From positions 1 through 56,340 of the forward strand of contig NZ_JADDRL010000062.1 of NCBI RefSeq assembly GCF_021538895.1: 56,340 nucleotides of DNA. The letters run 5' to 3'. The stretch's first letter is position 1, and each line of letters starts with the position of its first letter. The DNA is from Streptomyces olivochromogenes (GTDB lineage Bacteria; Actinomycetota; Actinomycetes; Streptomycetales; Streptomycetaceae). The translations under genes were made by a program, and so were the position numbers. Below are positions 1-7,822 of this stretch, piece after piece. Under the pieces are notes generated by a model, which was not told the origin of the DNA, made no database searches, and was given only the letters and a program-made list of their open reading frames with translations.

Positions 1-437
1 GCCGGCTTGTTGGGGGTGTCGGCTTCGGTGCCGCGGTGTCCTGGCATGTTGCAGGAGACCGTGCGGGTGACGATCCGGCCGACGGGAGTGCGTTCGCGGG
101 TGCGGCGGAGGTAGCCGTGGGCTACGAGTTCGCGCAGGGCCGCGGCGATACGGGTCGGGCCCTCGGGAAAGCGGGCGGTGAGGGACTTGATGTCGATGGC
201 GACGCCGGTCGGGAGCGACTGGATGTGGCAGGCCAGTCCGATGGCCAGCAGGGACAGCTCCCGGTGCTGGGTGAGGTGGTTGCCGATCACCGTGAAGTGG
301 GTGGTGTGGCGGACGTTGTCGTGGATGACTCCGCCGGGGTGCGCCTGCGCCTGCGTCTGCCGGTCCCGGTGAGGGTGGTTTTTGCCCGGGATACGGGACT
401 GGGCGTGCGGGGGCGCGCTAGGGTTTTCGTAGTCCAT
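1..437 (-). CDS. Helix-turn-helix DNA-binding protein, 3' end beyond window
   Basis: The minus-strand frame is open from an ATG at 437 to the window edge, giving at least 145 residues. After a variable, Gln/His/Pro-rich head of about 35 residues comes the segment HFTVIGNHLTQHRELSLLA, followed by a winged-helix-like block (DIKSLTARFPEGPTRIAAAL, then RELVAHGYLRRTRERTPVGR). This arrangement is typical of a Streptomyces family of small replication-initiator-like or MarR-like helix-turn-helix proteins common on plasmids and in accessory DNA. An A/G-rich GAGGAAG lies about 15-20 bases before the ATG, and no in-frame start occurs between it and the ATG. The specific function is unknown. The DNA-binding role is inferred from the fold-like pattern. 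The C-terminus is not in the window. Confidence 0.75.
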   Translation of the reverse strand, partial: MDYENPSAPPHAQSRIPGKNHPHRDRQTQAQAHPGGVIHDNVRHTTHFTVIGNHLTQHRELSLLAIGLACHIQSLPTGVAIDIKSLTARFPEGPTRIAAALRELVAHGYLRRTRERTPVGRIVTRTVSCNMPGHRGTEADTPNKP

Positions 438-831
438 CGGGAAGGGCCTTACTTCCTCGGTGGTCAGGCCCTCGCACTGGGATTGCAGTCCCGGCGGGGG
501 CCGTCGCATGTTTGCGGTTGTGTTGTGTTGCTCGCGCTGAGCGTAGGGCAGGCAACCAGGCCCAAATCCAGCTGAGTTGGGCATATTCACTCGCGGGAGT
601 GAGTTTGCGCGGCGGGCGGGAGGGGTGGGGCTTGGTGGGGTTTCTTTCTCCGTGGGTTTCTTAAAGAAGAGGGCCGGTCGCACCGGAGCGTGGTTCTTCA
701 CGTTCCGGTGCGGCGACTCATGGTGTTCGTGTAGTGACTGTCCGGAGTCTGTCCAGTGCTGTCGGGGCTGTCGGCACGGGCGGTGCGGGTAAGGGCCGTT
801 GCGGCGCGGACGTACGACGGAGAGGTGCGGG
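438..831. other. Intergenic region with hairpins, no gene seen
   Basis: This 394-base stretch separates divergent genes and I see no convincing coding frame in it. It contains a strong hairpin at 679-712 (arms CGCACCGGA and TCCGGTGCG, with an inner CGTG/CACG extension). A smaller inverted repeat lies around 588-604 (CACTC...GAGTG) and an A/T-rich inverted repeat near 655-672. These could be terminators, operators or both. The promoters of the two divergent genes must lie here, but I cannot fix their positions. Confidence 0.4.
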
Positions 832-1710
832 ATGCAGCACGTGAGCGGTGACGGGGAGCGACTCAAGGGCGAGGCGGACGAGCCGGGTTGGGAGGTGGAT
901 CCGGACGACGACTGGGGTGTGGCCGTCATCGCCACCGTGGGGCGGCAGTTGAAGCTGCGGCGCGAGGCGAAGGGGATGCGGGCCGCGGAGTTCGGGGTGG
1001 CGGTGGGGTATGGGGAGGACCTCGTCTACAAGGTCGAGGGGGGTAAGCGGATTCCTCGGCCTGAGTATCTGGATCAGGCGGATGAGGTGTTGGGGGCGGG
1101 CGGGTTGCTCTCGGCGATGAAGGAGGACGTGGCGAGGGTTCGGTATCCGAAGAAGGTTCGGGAACTCGCCAAGTTGGAATCGCAGGCAGTCGAGGTGGGG
1201 CTGTACAGCAACCACAACATCCATGGCCTGTTGCAGACCGAGGAGCACATGCGGGCCCTCTTCGACGCGTGGCTTCCTGCCTATTCGGACGAGGAGACGG
1301 AGCGCATGGTGGCCGCGCGGCTGGCTCGCCGTTCGATCTTTGAGAGGGCACCCTCACCCACTCTCAGCTTCGTCCAGGAGGAGGTGACGCTCCGACGTCC
1401 GGTTGGGGGCAGAATGGTGTGGCGTCGGCAGCTCGAACGGCTGCTGGAACTGGGGCAGTTGCGGAATGTGTCGATCCAGGTGCTGCCGACCGACACTGAG
1501 GAACACTTCGGTACAGGTGGGCTGATCGAGGTGCTGAGATTTCCGGACGGCTCTGCGGTGGGGCGATCCGAGGGAGCTTTCAGCGGCCGACCCGTGTCCG
1601 ATCCGAAGCAGCTCAGGATCCTTGACCTGCGCTATGGCATGATCCGCGCCCAGGCACTCACGCCCCGAGAGTCACGGGCCCTTGTCGAGCAGATGCTGGG
1701 AGAAACATGA
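832..1710 (+). CDS. XRE-family transcriptional regulator with DUF5753
   Basis: This 292-residue protein has a helix-turn-helix of the XRE type at about residues 36-92 (GRQLKLRREAKGMRAAEFG, then YKVEGGKRIPRPEYLDQAD). A DUF5753 domain follows at about 105-285, containing the family pattern VGLYSNHNIHGLLQTEEHMR and IQVLPTDTEEHFG. I chose the ATG at 832 because GAGAGG sits 7-12 bases upstream. An upstream in-frame start would add an arginine-rich, unconserved stretch. The gene overlaps the next one (DUF397) by ATGA, so the two are translationally coupled. In Streptomyces such pairs (WhiJ-like and Scr1-like loci) regulate development or behave like toxin-antitoxin modules. The family is clear, but the local target is not known. 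Confidence 0.9.
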   Translation: MQHVSGDGERLKGEADEPGWEVDPDDDWGVAVIATVGRQLKLRREAKGMRAAEFGVAVGYGEDLVYKVEGGKRIPRPEYLDQADEVLGAGGLLSAMKEDVARVRYPKKVRELAKLESQAVEVGLYSNHNIHGLLQTEEHMRALFDAWLPAYSDEETERMVAARLARRSIFERAPSPTLSFVQEEVTLRRPVGGRMVWRRQLERLLELGQLRNVSIQVLPTDTEEHFGTGGLIEVLRFPDGSAVGRSEGAFSGRPVSDPKQLRILDLRYGMIRAQALTPRESRALVEQMLGET

Positions 1711-1916
1711 TCGGCACTCGTGCCACCCGGGACACCGCCGCACTGGCGTGGTTCAAGAGCAGCTACAGCAGCAGCGGTGACGGCAATGACTGCATCGAGG
1801 TCGCCGCCGCCTCCGGTGCGGTGCATGTCCGCGACTCCAAGAACATAGGGGGGCCGCAGCTCGCGCTCGCGCCGGAGGCGTGGGCGGACTTCGTGAGCTA
1901 CGCGTCGGGAAGTTGA
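1707..1916 (+). CDS. DUF397 domain protein
   Basis: A 69-residue DUF397 protein begins in the ATGA overlap with the XRE regulator. The diagnostic segment WFKSSYSSSGDGNDCIEVA and the downstream VRDSK are both present. DUF397 proteins are small partners of adjacent XRE/DUF5753 regulators in Streptomyces and are thought to bind the regulator and modulate it. The length is normal for the family, and the overlap says the two proteins are made together. No signal peptide or membrane segment is visible, so it should be cytoplasmic. Confidence 0.9.
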   Translation: MIGTRATRDTAALAWFKSSYSSSGDGNDCIEVAAASGAVHVRDSKNIGGPQLALAPEAWADFVSYASGS

Positions 1917-2031
1917 TGCCACGGCGCGTTCGCCCGCGTGAGTGAATTGCTGGGGAGCGCGGGGCCTGCCACACCCCCTGGATGCCAGGGAATCGCGCGC
2001 GGAGCCGGTGGGGGTGTGATTGGGTGCGCGC

Positions 2032-2256
2032 ATGAAAATCACCAGACGGCTGGACGCCCCGCAGCGGTGTGCCACCAACAGCAACTGTCCCGCCGTGTTC
2101 GCCCTCTCCTCCGGAGACGTGGCGTTCATCGGGCGCGTCGCACACGAACTCCACGACTCGCTGCCGTCCGGCTCGGGAGTGGGCGACGGTGAGCACCTCG
2201 TGGTTGTACCGCGAGACGTGCTCATCAGTGCCGGATGGACCCCGCCGGCCGGGTGA
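2032..2256 (+). CDS. Small conserved hypothetical protein
   Basis: This 74-residue protein starts MKITRRLDAPQRCATNSNCP and contains VAFIGR and a C-terminal VVPRDVLISAGW. The two closely spaced cysteines (CATNSNC) could bind a metal, but that is a guess. Similar small proteins occur beside XRE/DUF397 loci in Streptomyces. I recognise the type but not a function. The ATG at 2032 is preferred over a TTG four codons upstream, and a purine-rich GGAGCCGGTGGGGG precedes it. Its stop lies four bases from the stop of the convergent DUF6082 gene. Confidence 0.7.
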   Translation: MKITRRLDAPQRCATNSNCPAVFALSSGDVAFIGRVAHELHDSLPSGSGVGDGEHLVVVPRDVLISAGWTPPAG

Positions 2257-2260
2257 CTCC

Positions 2261-2971
2261 TCAGCGCGGCTCGGCCAGATCGTCCGCGCCCGGCCGCGCT
2301 GTAAGGTTCAGCAACTGCCGTTGATAAGCCATTTCGGCGGCGTCGTAGAACTGCCGCATCTTTCCGCTGTGCGGTGTGGCGCAGTCGCGGGCGGCACGCG
2401 TTCGCTCCCAGAATTCCCGCATCGGGGCGCTGCTGAAGAGATAGTAGAGATTGCTCACCGACGATTCGTCGTCGAGGTAGCCCAGTTCCCAGCACATGCA
2501 CTGGTGCGAGATGACGAGATTCGCGTACATGAATTGCCGGGTGCGATCCGCGGGGATGTCCGGCTCGTACGGAGGCCAGACGGCCATCAGCAGTGGATCG
2601 TCGAATGCCATCTGAAACAGTCGCCTGTGCTGTTCGCGAATCGCGGCTTCGGCGACCCGGCGTGCGGTCTCGTGCTGGTTTTCCGCGACTTCGCGCTGTA
2701 ATGCCAGTTCCGCACGCTGTGCCTCCAGCACTTCGCGCTGCATCCTGGATTCCTCGCCCTGCTGGTGGAATGTGCGGGCGATATAGATGAGGACGACGAC
2801 CGATGTGGCAGCGGCGGCGGCTCCGAAGGACTGTCCCGCGTTGCCGGAGGCGGTGGACTGAACTTCGGAGAAGCTCGTCAGGAAAAGTGTGAGCCCCACG
2901 GTCGCCGCACAGGAAGCGATCGTGATGGTGACCAGGATCCAAACCTCGCGAGCACGACGAGACCCTGTCAT
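2261..2971 (-). CDS. DUF6082 family membrane protein
   Basis: The protein of about 236 residues begins MTGSRRAREVWILVTITIAS. It has two hydrophobic N-terminal segments (about residues 9-33 and 44-66), then an alanine/glutamate-rich helical region likely to form a coiled coil, then a soluble C-terminal domain. That domain carries FQMAFDDPLLMAVWPPYEPD and a block (FMYANLVISHQCMCWELGYL) that I associate with DUF6082. An alternative ATG eight codons upstream at 2995 is possible. I prefer 2971 because GGGGG lies just before it. DUF6082 proteins are common in Streptomyces accessory DNA and their function is unknown. Confidence 0.75.
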   Translation of the reverse strand: MTGSRRAREVWILVTITIASCAATVGLTLFLTSFSEVQSTASGNAGQSFGAAAAATSVVVLIYIARTFHQQGEESRMQREVLEAQRAELALQREVAENQHETARRVAEAAIREQHRRLFQMAFDDPLLMAVWPPYEPDIPADRTRQFMYANLVISHQCMCWELGYLDDESSVSNLYYLFSSAPMREFWERTRAARDCATPHSGKMRQFYDAAEMAYQRQLLNLTARPGADDLAEPR

Positions 2972-3137
2972 GGCACCCCCGATGGAAGACCCCATTACCA
3001 GTGGGTATGTCTTCGATTCACCGGCCTTATTCCCGCGTCATCTGCGGGGAAAACAATGCGCTGGGAGCAGGGAGGGCGCACAGAGGCACGGAGGTCGGCG
3101 GGGTGCCGGGGAGAATGATTTCGTCCGGTTTCCCTTG

Positions 3138-3172
3138 GGCCCGCTGTTGAACGTGGGAAAACAACGGGCCCT
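3138..3172. terminator. Hairpin downstream of transposase remnant
   Basis: GGGCCCGCTGTTG at 3138-3150 can pair with CAACGGGCCC at 3163-3172, with a two-base bulge and a purine-rich loop. It lies between the DUF6082 start and the 3' end of the minus-strand transposase remnant. It could terminate transposase transcription. Confidence 0.4.
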
Positions 3173-3182
3173 TTCACACCGC

Positions 3183-3288
3183 TTGTGATCGGTTCTGCTC
3201 GGGTTGTCGTCAGGGGCGGAGGGGGGCTGGGAGGGGGTCGCCGCGCCGGTTGTAGTGGCTGACGGTGGCCCGGGTCTGGTGCGGGGCT
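3183..3288 (-). repeat. Copy 1 of transposase 3'-end repeat
   Basis: About 106 bases at the 3' end of the IS701 remnant match 18275-18379 on the opposite strand, with two substitutions and one single-base indel. The shared DNA covers the last coding block of the transposase (HQTRATVSHYNRRGD) and the following non-coding bases up to GATCACAA. Beyond that the flanks are unrelated. Confidence 0.85.
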
Positions 3289-4390
3289 CGCCAGTGATGC
3301 TGCTGGAGGTGGTAGGCGTGCCGAGGCCGGTGATCTGTTTGGCGAGTTCGTTGTTCTCCTCGATCTTCCAGCGGACCCCGGCCCTCACGATCGCCTCGGT
3401 GACCGGGTCGGTGGCCGGGGCATGGACGAGGAAGTACGCGTACTCGAAGTCGTCGCGACCGCCGGCCAGTTGCTTCTTTTCGGTGCTGCGGCGGATCAGC
3501 AGCTGGTGGGCGAAGCCGTCGGCCGGTATCTGTCCGGGCAGGGTGACCTCGAACCACGTCCAGTCGTAGGCTCGCTGTCCCTTGGAGCCCTGGCTGCGGC
3601 GTTCCCACTGCTCGCGCACCGTGGCGTAGTGCAGCAGGTCACCGGCCGCTGCGACCTTCGGCAGGCACGGCTTGCCCGGCGGGCCCTGAACCGGCAGCGT
3701 GAGCGGCACCGCGAGCACGTAGCGGATCCTCTGCCCGTGCAGCCAGGACCTCAGAGCGGGGTCCTTGCCGTAGTCCGCGTCGGCAGCCACCCAGGAGAAC
3801 GGCAGCCCACCGGCCACCGCGCCCTGCACCATGGCGATGCCCAGCTGCGGCTTGGTGGCGAAGGCGACCTCGTCGGGGACTCCGGCCGCCCGGCACCGCT
3901 CACGATCGCCGGCCCAGGACTGCGGCAGGTACAGACGCCGGTCGTAGAAGGTGTGGCCACTCGCGGCGGCATAGGTGAGCATCACCATGACTTGGCAGTT
4001 GCGGACGTCACCGGTCGTCCCGCAGTGCTGGTGGCCGACCCCGACGGACTTGTCACCCTTCTTGATCACCTGGGTGTCGTCCAGCACCAGCGTCGCGCTC
4101 GGATACCCCAACTCCCGTGCCGCGTAAGCCTGCACCTCGGCCAGCAGTCCGTCCGCGCTCCAGGACGCCTCGCCCAGAAACTTCTGGATCCGGTGCGGGG
4201 TGGCATGCCCGGCTCGCCCTGCCATCGTCCAGCCGTTCTTCCGGCCCAGGTCAGACAGCAGCCCCTCGATCAGCTCGGCGAACACTTCCCGCGGCTCCGG
4301 CCGGGCGCACAGATGCCCCAACCCGCCCGTCAGGGCAGCCAGTTCCTCTGCCCACCGCTCAACGTGCTCCACCCTCACATCCATCAGCAT
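3210..4390 (-). pseudogene. IS701-family transposase, internally deleted
   Basis: The minus-strand frame from an ATG at 4390 reads well as an IS701-type DDE transposase. The first acidic pair is in LVLDDTQVIKKGDKSVGVGH (about residue 104), the second region is VAADADYGKD (about 204), and the glutamate is in RWKIEENNELAKQITGLG (about 344). At about 3315 the family sequence breaks off. The true C-terminus (HHWRAPHQTRATVSHYNRRG then a stop at 3210) continues in another frame, so roughly 100 residues are missing and the reading frame is lost. The remnant is inactive by this reading. The last about 106 bp recur near 18.3 kb in opposite orientation. I could not define terminal inverted repeats. Confidence 0.8.
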
Positions 4391-4648
4391 GACCGGACAA
4401 CGGTCAGCACCGATCACCAGTCGCAAGGTAGTACCTGACGGTGTTAGAAAAATCTATCTCTGCCAAATCGCAGCGAGGCCCGGCTAGCGTCACGACTCGT
4501 GCGACACCACCGGTGACCAAGTACGAAGACGGACGACGAGATTGATACGAGCCCCTAGCTCAGTGAGCCTCTTTCATCCTGTCTCGGTGGGGTGAAATGG
4601 CTGCTCAGCAGGGGTGGAAGTTAGCAAGTAGCCAGACAGGACATCGCC

Positions 4649-5173
4649 ATGGACAAAAAGATCCGCCTTATTCCCGTTTCCGAAAAAGACCTCGGGCTCC
4701 TCGACATCCTGTTCAACGCCAGCCCGGAATCCGACGAGGCATTCGACTGGTTCGGTTTTTCCGATCCCATGGCCAAGCGCAGGCGCTGGTCGGAGAATGG
4801 CCTGCTCACCGCCGATTCAGGCACACTCACGGTCGTGAGCGGCCAGGAGGCACTGGGAACAGTCTCCTGGCGGCCCGTCCCTTACGGGCCGCTCAACCGC
4901 GGCTGGAACATCGGCATAGGTCTCCGCCACGAAGTTCGCGGTCAGGGCATCGGCACACAGGCCCAGGCATTGCTCGCCCGGTACCTCTTCGCCCATACCG
5001 AGGTAAACCGCGTCGACGCGCACACGAATGTGAAAAACATTGCCGAGCAACGTGCCCTGGAGAAGGCTGGCTTTACGCGTGAAGGCGTGTTGAGGGGCGC
5101 CCAGTTCCGCAATGGTCGTTACCACGACATGGTCGTATACGGAATCCTCCGCAGCGAAGTCACTCTCGACTGA
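4649..5173 (+). CDS. GNAT-family N-acetyltransferase (RimJ/RimL-like)
   Basis: This 174-residue protein has the acetyl-CoA binding motif RGQGIGTQ at about residues 97-104, preceded by the strand NIGIGLRHEV. It is followed by the helix and the NIAEQRALEKAGFTREGVLR block typical of RimJ/RimL-type GNAT enzymes (acetylating protein N-termini or small amines). The length is normal for the group. The substrate cannot be told from the sequence. The gene sits between two IS5-type ends, and its TGA stop (5171-5173) overlaps the start of the internal end at 5172, so the IS joins it immediately. No good Shine-Dalgarno sequence is obvious, though GACAGGA lies 10-15 bases before the ATG. Confidence 0.85.
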   Translation: MDKKIRLIPVSEKDLGLLDILFNASPESDEAFDWFGFSDPMAKRRRWSENGLLTADSGTLTVVSGQEALGTVSWRPVPYGPLNRGWNIGIGLRHEVRGQGIGTQAQALLARYLFAHTEVNRVDAHTNVKNIAEQRALEKAGFTREGVLRGAQFRNGRYHDMVVYGILRSEVTLD

Positions 5174-5606
5174 ACCTCTTTCATCCTGAATAGTCGCAGG
5201 TCAGTAGTATCGGGCGAAGGCTCGTTCGCCGGGGGCTCGTAGTCGGGCATGGTCGCGGTTGAACTGCTCGTAGTGCTCGGGCTGTTCGCTGTGGTGGTAG
5301 TAGGGGGTGCGGACGGTGGCGCCGGCTCCCTGGTAGGCGCGGCCGACCAGGATGAGGATCTGCCGGGTCAGGCAGGCTTGGACGATGCCGTGGGCGCGGG
5401 CGGAGGTCAGGTCGTGGGTGCGGCCGGGCGTCGTGCGTGAGAACCACAGCGGTGTGCCGTCCGGGGCTGCGATGACCTGGACGTTCATGCCGTGCTTGCG
5501 ATGCTTCATCGAGTAGTACGGCTCGTCCGACTTGATGCGGTCGGTAGGGATGAGGGTGCAGACCAGCCCATTTCACCCGCCAGCACAGGATGAAAGAGGC
5601 TCACTG
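5172..5606 (-). mobile_element. IS5-family insertion sequence remnant
   Basis: The remnant runs from an end at 5172-5188 (GAACCTCTTTCATCCTG) to the complementary end at 5586-5606. These ends share CCTCTTTCATCCTG. It keeps the 3' portion of a DDE transposase on the minus strand. The region between about 5560 and 5575 joins the terminal sequence directly to the middle of the transposase, so the 5' half of the gene was deleted. Such a derivative cannot transpose by itself. Confidence 0.7.
5201..5572 (-). pseudogene. IS5-family (DDE_Tnp_4) transposase, C-terminal fragment
   Basis: On the minus strand the frame reads LIPTDRIKSDEPYYSMKHRK, then HGMNVQVIAAPDG, PGRTHDLTSARAHGI, ILVGRAYQGAG and HARLRAPGERAFARYY before a stop at 5201. 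This is the order of the DDE_Tnp_4 domain of IS5/IS1031-like transposases. The N-terminal helix-turn-helix and the first catalytic region are missing. The usual aspartate of the DKGYQG motif is replaced here by GRAYQG. The last residues, where intact relatives continue after GERANAQ, are replaced by a short tail. The gene is dead by two criteria: truncation and loss of a catalytic residue. Confidence 0.8.
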
Positions 5607-5761
5607 ACAGGCGGCCGCATACGGCAGCGTGAAGAACCGCCGATCCGAGGTCTGCCCTGCAGCCAAAGCTCAGGCCGATTAGTTTCCACAACGGCCATCG
5701 ACGAACTTTGTTCTGAGTCTTTAACGAACCCGGGACTCCTATCTATATGAAAGAGCCCATC

Positions 5762-6676
5762 ATGGCCATACATGTCGTTATCGGCGCCGGTTCCATCGGC
5801 ACGAATGTCGCTCGCCTGCTCGCCGACCGCGGTGAAAGCGTCCGCATTGTCACGCGCAGCGGCTCGGGCCCGGAGTATCCGCAGGTCGAACGGGTCGCTG
5901 CGGATGCTTCCGACCCGGGCCGCTTGACCGAGCTGTCTCGCGGCGCAAAGGTAATCTACCACTGTGCGAACCCGCCTTCCTACACAATGTGGGAACGGCT
6001 GTTGCCGCCCATACAGAATGCGGTCATCGCAGCCGCGAAAGCAAACAGGGCCGTGCTGGCAATTACTGGCAGCATGTACGCTTACGGCCCGCAGCCTGGC
6101 GGTATGATGAACGAATACACCCCCATGGCCGCCACTGGGTCTAAAGGCCGTCTCCGTAAACGGCTGTGGGAGCAGGCCCTTAACGCCGGAATCCGCACTG
6201 TGGAGGTTCGCGGGTCCGACTACATCGGCAGGGACTCGAATGGCCTGTATTCCATAATCATTGAGCCGGCAATGAAGACGGGCCGCGCAGCCTGGGTGCC
6301 TGCCGATCTAGACGCGCCACATACCTTCACCTTCAACGGAGACATGGCTCAGGCCCTGGTCGCACTTGGAAATGATGAGCGTGCGTGGGGTCAGGCGTGG
6401 CATGTGCCGTCGCCACCGGCCATCAGCATCCGTGAACTGGCGCGGCGCTACGCCGCCGCTGCAGGCCGGCTACCGGTCAAGCTGATCCCGATGCCACGCG
6501 CGGCAATGCGCACAGCTGGGCTTTTCGTGCCGAAAGCCCGTGAAATGGCCGAAATGGACTATCAGTGGTACTCGCCGTTCCTCATGGACGCCTCAAAAAC
6601 AGCTGACGCCTTCGGCCTCACCGCCACCGATCTAGACATCATTATCAATAATCAGGTGAGCGCGGCCGCGGCTTGA
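5762..6676 (+). CDS. NAD(P)-dependent epimerase/dehydratase-like protein
   Basis: This 304-residue protein opens with a Rossmann nucleotide-binding motif, GAGSIG at residues 8-13. An ITGSMYAYGP segment follows at about residues 102-111, where extended SDR enzymes carry their active-site Ser/Tyr region. The rest, including FTFNGDMAQALVALG and a PxxAISIRELARR stretch, resembles atypical extended short-chain dehydrogenases related to NAD-dependent epimerases. I chose the ATG at 5762 because AAAGAG lies seven bases upstream, and this start places the Rossmann motif at the N-terminus. An ATG at 5747 is possible. Codon use is noticeably richer in A/T (for example ATAATCATT, AATAATCAG) than in the genes after 18 kb, suggesting recent acquisition. 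The substrate is unknown. Confidence 0.8.
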   Translation: MAIHVVIGAGSIGTNVARLLADRGESVRIVTRSGSGPEYPQVERVAADASDPGRLTELSRGAKVIYHCANPPSYTMWERLLPPIQNAVIAAAKANRAVLAITGSMYAYGPQPGGMMNEYTPMAATGSKGRLRKRLWEQALNAGIRTVEVRGSDYIGRDSNGLYSIIIEPAMKTGRAAWVPADLDAPHTFTFNGDMAQALVALGNDERAWGQAWHVPSPPAISIRELARRYAAAAGRLPVKLIPMPRAAMRTAGLFVPKAREMAEMDYQWYSPFLMDASKTADAFGLTATDLDIIINNQVSAAAA

Positions 6677-6851
6677 TCCCGCCTCCCGATTTCGACAGCA
6701 AGCAGCGATTCCTGCCCTGCGCTTCGTCATGACACGTCCGGCGAATCGGTCCTTATCGCATTTGAGTCAATCCGGCGATGGGGCCCACCATCTGGGCTGT
6801 GTCGTGAAAGGTATCCCTCTTCGGCAGTGAGAAACAACGACAGGAGTAGCC

Positions 6852-7256
6852 ATGATCTACCACATCAACCGCGCGAAGGCTAAGGCCGAAGTCACCCCCG
6901 AGCAAATCGAGGCCGCCTTGGAAAGTTGGCGCAACCAAGGACGGTCCAACCCGGCCGTGAAGTCTTTCATGGTTGGCCGCGATCTCGGCGGGGACTTCGA
7001 CTACAGCTGTGTCTTCGTCGTTGAGGACCTCGACGGCCTCTACCAGTACCTGACCCACCCCGCGACTATCGGGACTGACCATCTGGGACTGGCGCTGCTC
7101 GAACGCCTCGACATCTTCGACATCAGCGACGACGACGACCCTGACCTGTACGCGAAAATCGAAGAACTGCACCGCCGCCGCAGCGCCCTGAACCCGGAGA
7201 TTCCCGGCATGCTTTCGGACGTCCCAGACTTTCGCGGCGCCGGCGCGAACGACTAA
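6852..7256 (+). CDS. Dabb (stress-responsive A/B barrel) domain protein
   Basis: The 134-residue protein fits the Dabb family. It has an opening MIYHINRAKAKAEVTPEQIE, a central PAVKSFMVGRDLGGDFDYSC, and a VVEDLDGLYQYLTHP block resembling the dimeric alpha/beta-barrel signature. Dabb proteins form ferredoxin-like dimers. Some are stress proteins and some cyclise or process polyketides. An ACAGGAGTAGCC leader gives a strong ribosome site just before the ATG. The C-terminal 25 residues are acidic or proline-rich and not part of the usual domain. It lies in the AT-richer stretch with the epimerase-like and SnoaL-like genes, all in the same direction. Confidence 0.75.
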   Translation: MIYHINRAKAKAEVTPEQIEAALESWRNQGRSNPAVKSFMVGRDLGGDFDYSCVFVVEDLDGLYQYLTHPATIGTDHLGLALLERLDIFDISDDDDPDLYAKIEELHRRRSALNPEIPGMLSDVPDFRGAGAND

Positions 7257-7262
7257 TCAGCA

Positions 7263-7317
7263 CGTCACGACCGGCAAGTATACGCAGCAATGCACCCGGC
7301 ACCTGCCGGTCGTGACG
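7263..7317. terminator. 14-bp inverted repeat after Dabb gene
   Basis: CGTCACGACCGGCA at 7263-7276 is the exact reverse complement of TGCCGGTCGTGACG at 7304-7317, with a 27-base loop. It lies seven bases beyond the Dabb stop and about 120 bases before the SnoaL-like gene. It can act as a terminator. The long loop also leaves a regulatory or operator role open. Confidence 0.5.
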
Positions 7318-7439
7318 CAATCACCCCTCGATAACTTTTACGCTAGTTATGGCACCGGCTCAGTGAGGACCTGGCCAGACATTCCGATGCGGCCAGCCCA
7401 GGATCGAATGACACGCAATCCTTGAGAAGGAGTAGTTCT

Positions 7440-7808
7440 GTGCATCTAATTGACGCGGTAGGTCGCCTTTGTGACGCCATCAATTCGCATTCGGCGCAAC
7501 GAGTCGCCGACTGCTTCACTGTCGACTACGCGGCGGAGGTGCCGCACCGTCCTGCAGAAAATTTTACTGGGCGGGAGCATGTGCTGATGAACTGGTCCTT
7601 GATATTTACCCGAGTGCCCGATCTGCAAGCAAGAGTTCTGCGGACAGCGGTTTCGGGGTCCGAGGTATGGTCCGAATGGGAAATGAGTGGAACTTCTATC
7701 GAGGGACTACCCGCTCTCTTGGTCGGACCTGTAGTAATGACCGTCCGTGACGGTCGGATAAGTTGGACTCGTTTCTATGTGAGTCCGGTCCCGCCCGTCT
7801 CATCCTAA
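7440..7808 (+). CDS. SnoaL-like / NTF2-fold protein
   Basis: This 122-residue protein is of NTF2-like size. The N-terminal helix (IDAVGRLCDAINSHSAQRVA) leads into DCFTVDYAAEVPHRPAENFT, where SnoaL-like proteins have the region after the first helix. The C-terminal strands include GRISWTRFYVSPV. The GTG at 7440 is chosen because AAGGAG lies seven bases before it. A longer version would begin with a TTG inside the ribosome site. SnoaL-like proteins are cyclases, isomerases or ligand carriers, and the sequence alone does not say which. It probably belongs with the Dabb and epimerase-like genes upstream. Confidence 0.7.
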   Translation: MHLIDAVGRLCDAINSHSAQRVADCFTVDYAAEVPHRPAENFTGREHVLMNWSLIFTRVPDLQARVLRTAVSGSEVWSEWEMSGTSIEGLPALLVGPVVMTVRDGRISWTRFYVSPVPPVSS

Positions 7809-7822
7809 GGTAACTAATCAGG

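Larger units (their letters stand above)
4561..5606. mobile_element. IS5-type element carrying a GNAT gene (tIS-like cassette)
   Basis: The unit is bounded by perfect 21-bp inverted repeats, one at 4561-4581 (CAGTGAGCCTCTTTCATCCT plus G) and its reverse complement at 5586-5606. The similarity extends inward to about 45 bp, both sides sharing GGGTGAAATGG. Inside are an acetyltransferase gene (4649-5173), an internal partial copy of the same end (5172-5188) and the 3' half of an IS5-like transposase (minus strand). No clear target duplication is visible. I read it as an IS5-family derivative in which a passenger gene lies between two copies of the same IS end. It could be moved only by a transposase supplied from elsewhere. 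Confidence 0.65.

Noticed and set aside
36..575. Plus-strand frame at the left edge.
   Set aside because: It overlaps a recognisable minus-strand helix-turn-helix protein that runs off the window. The plus frame shows no family pattern.
5762..7808. Part of an aromatic polyketide biosynthetic cluster.
   Set aside because: There is no ketosynthase, acyl carrier protein or cyclase/oxygenase set in the window. Only three small accessory-type genes are present.
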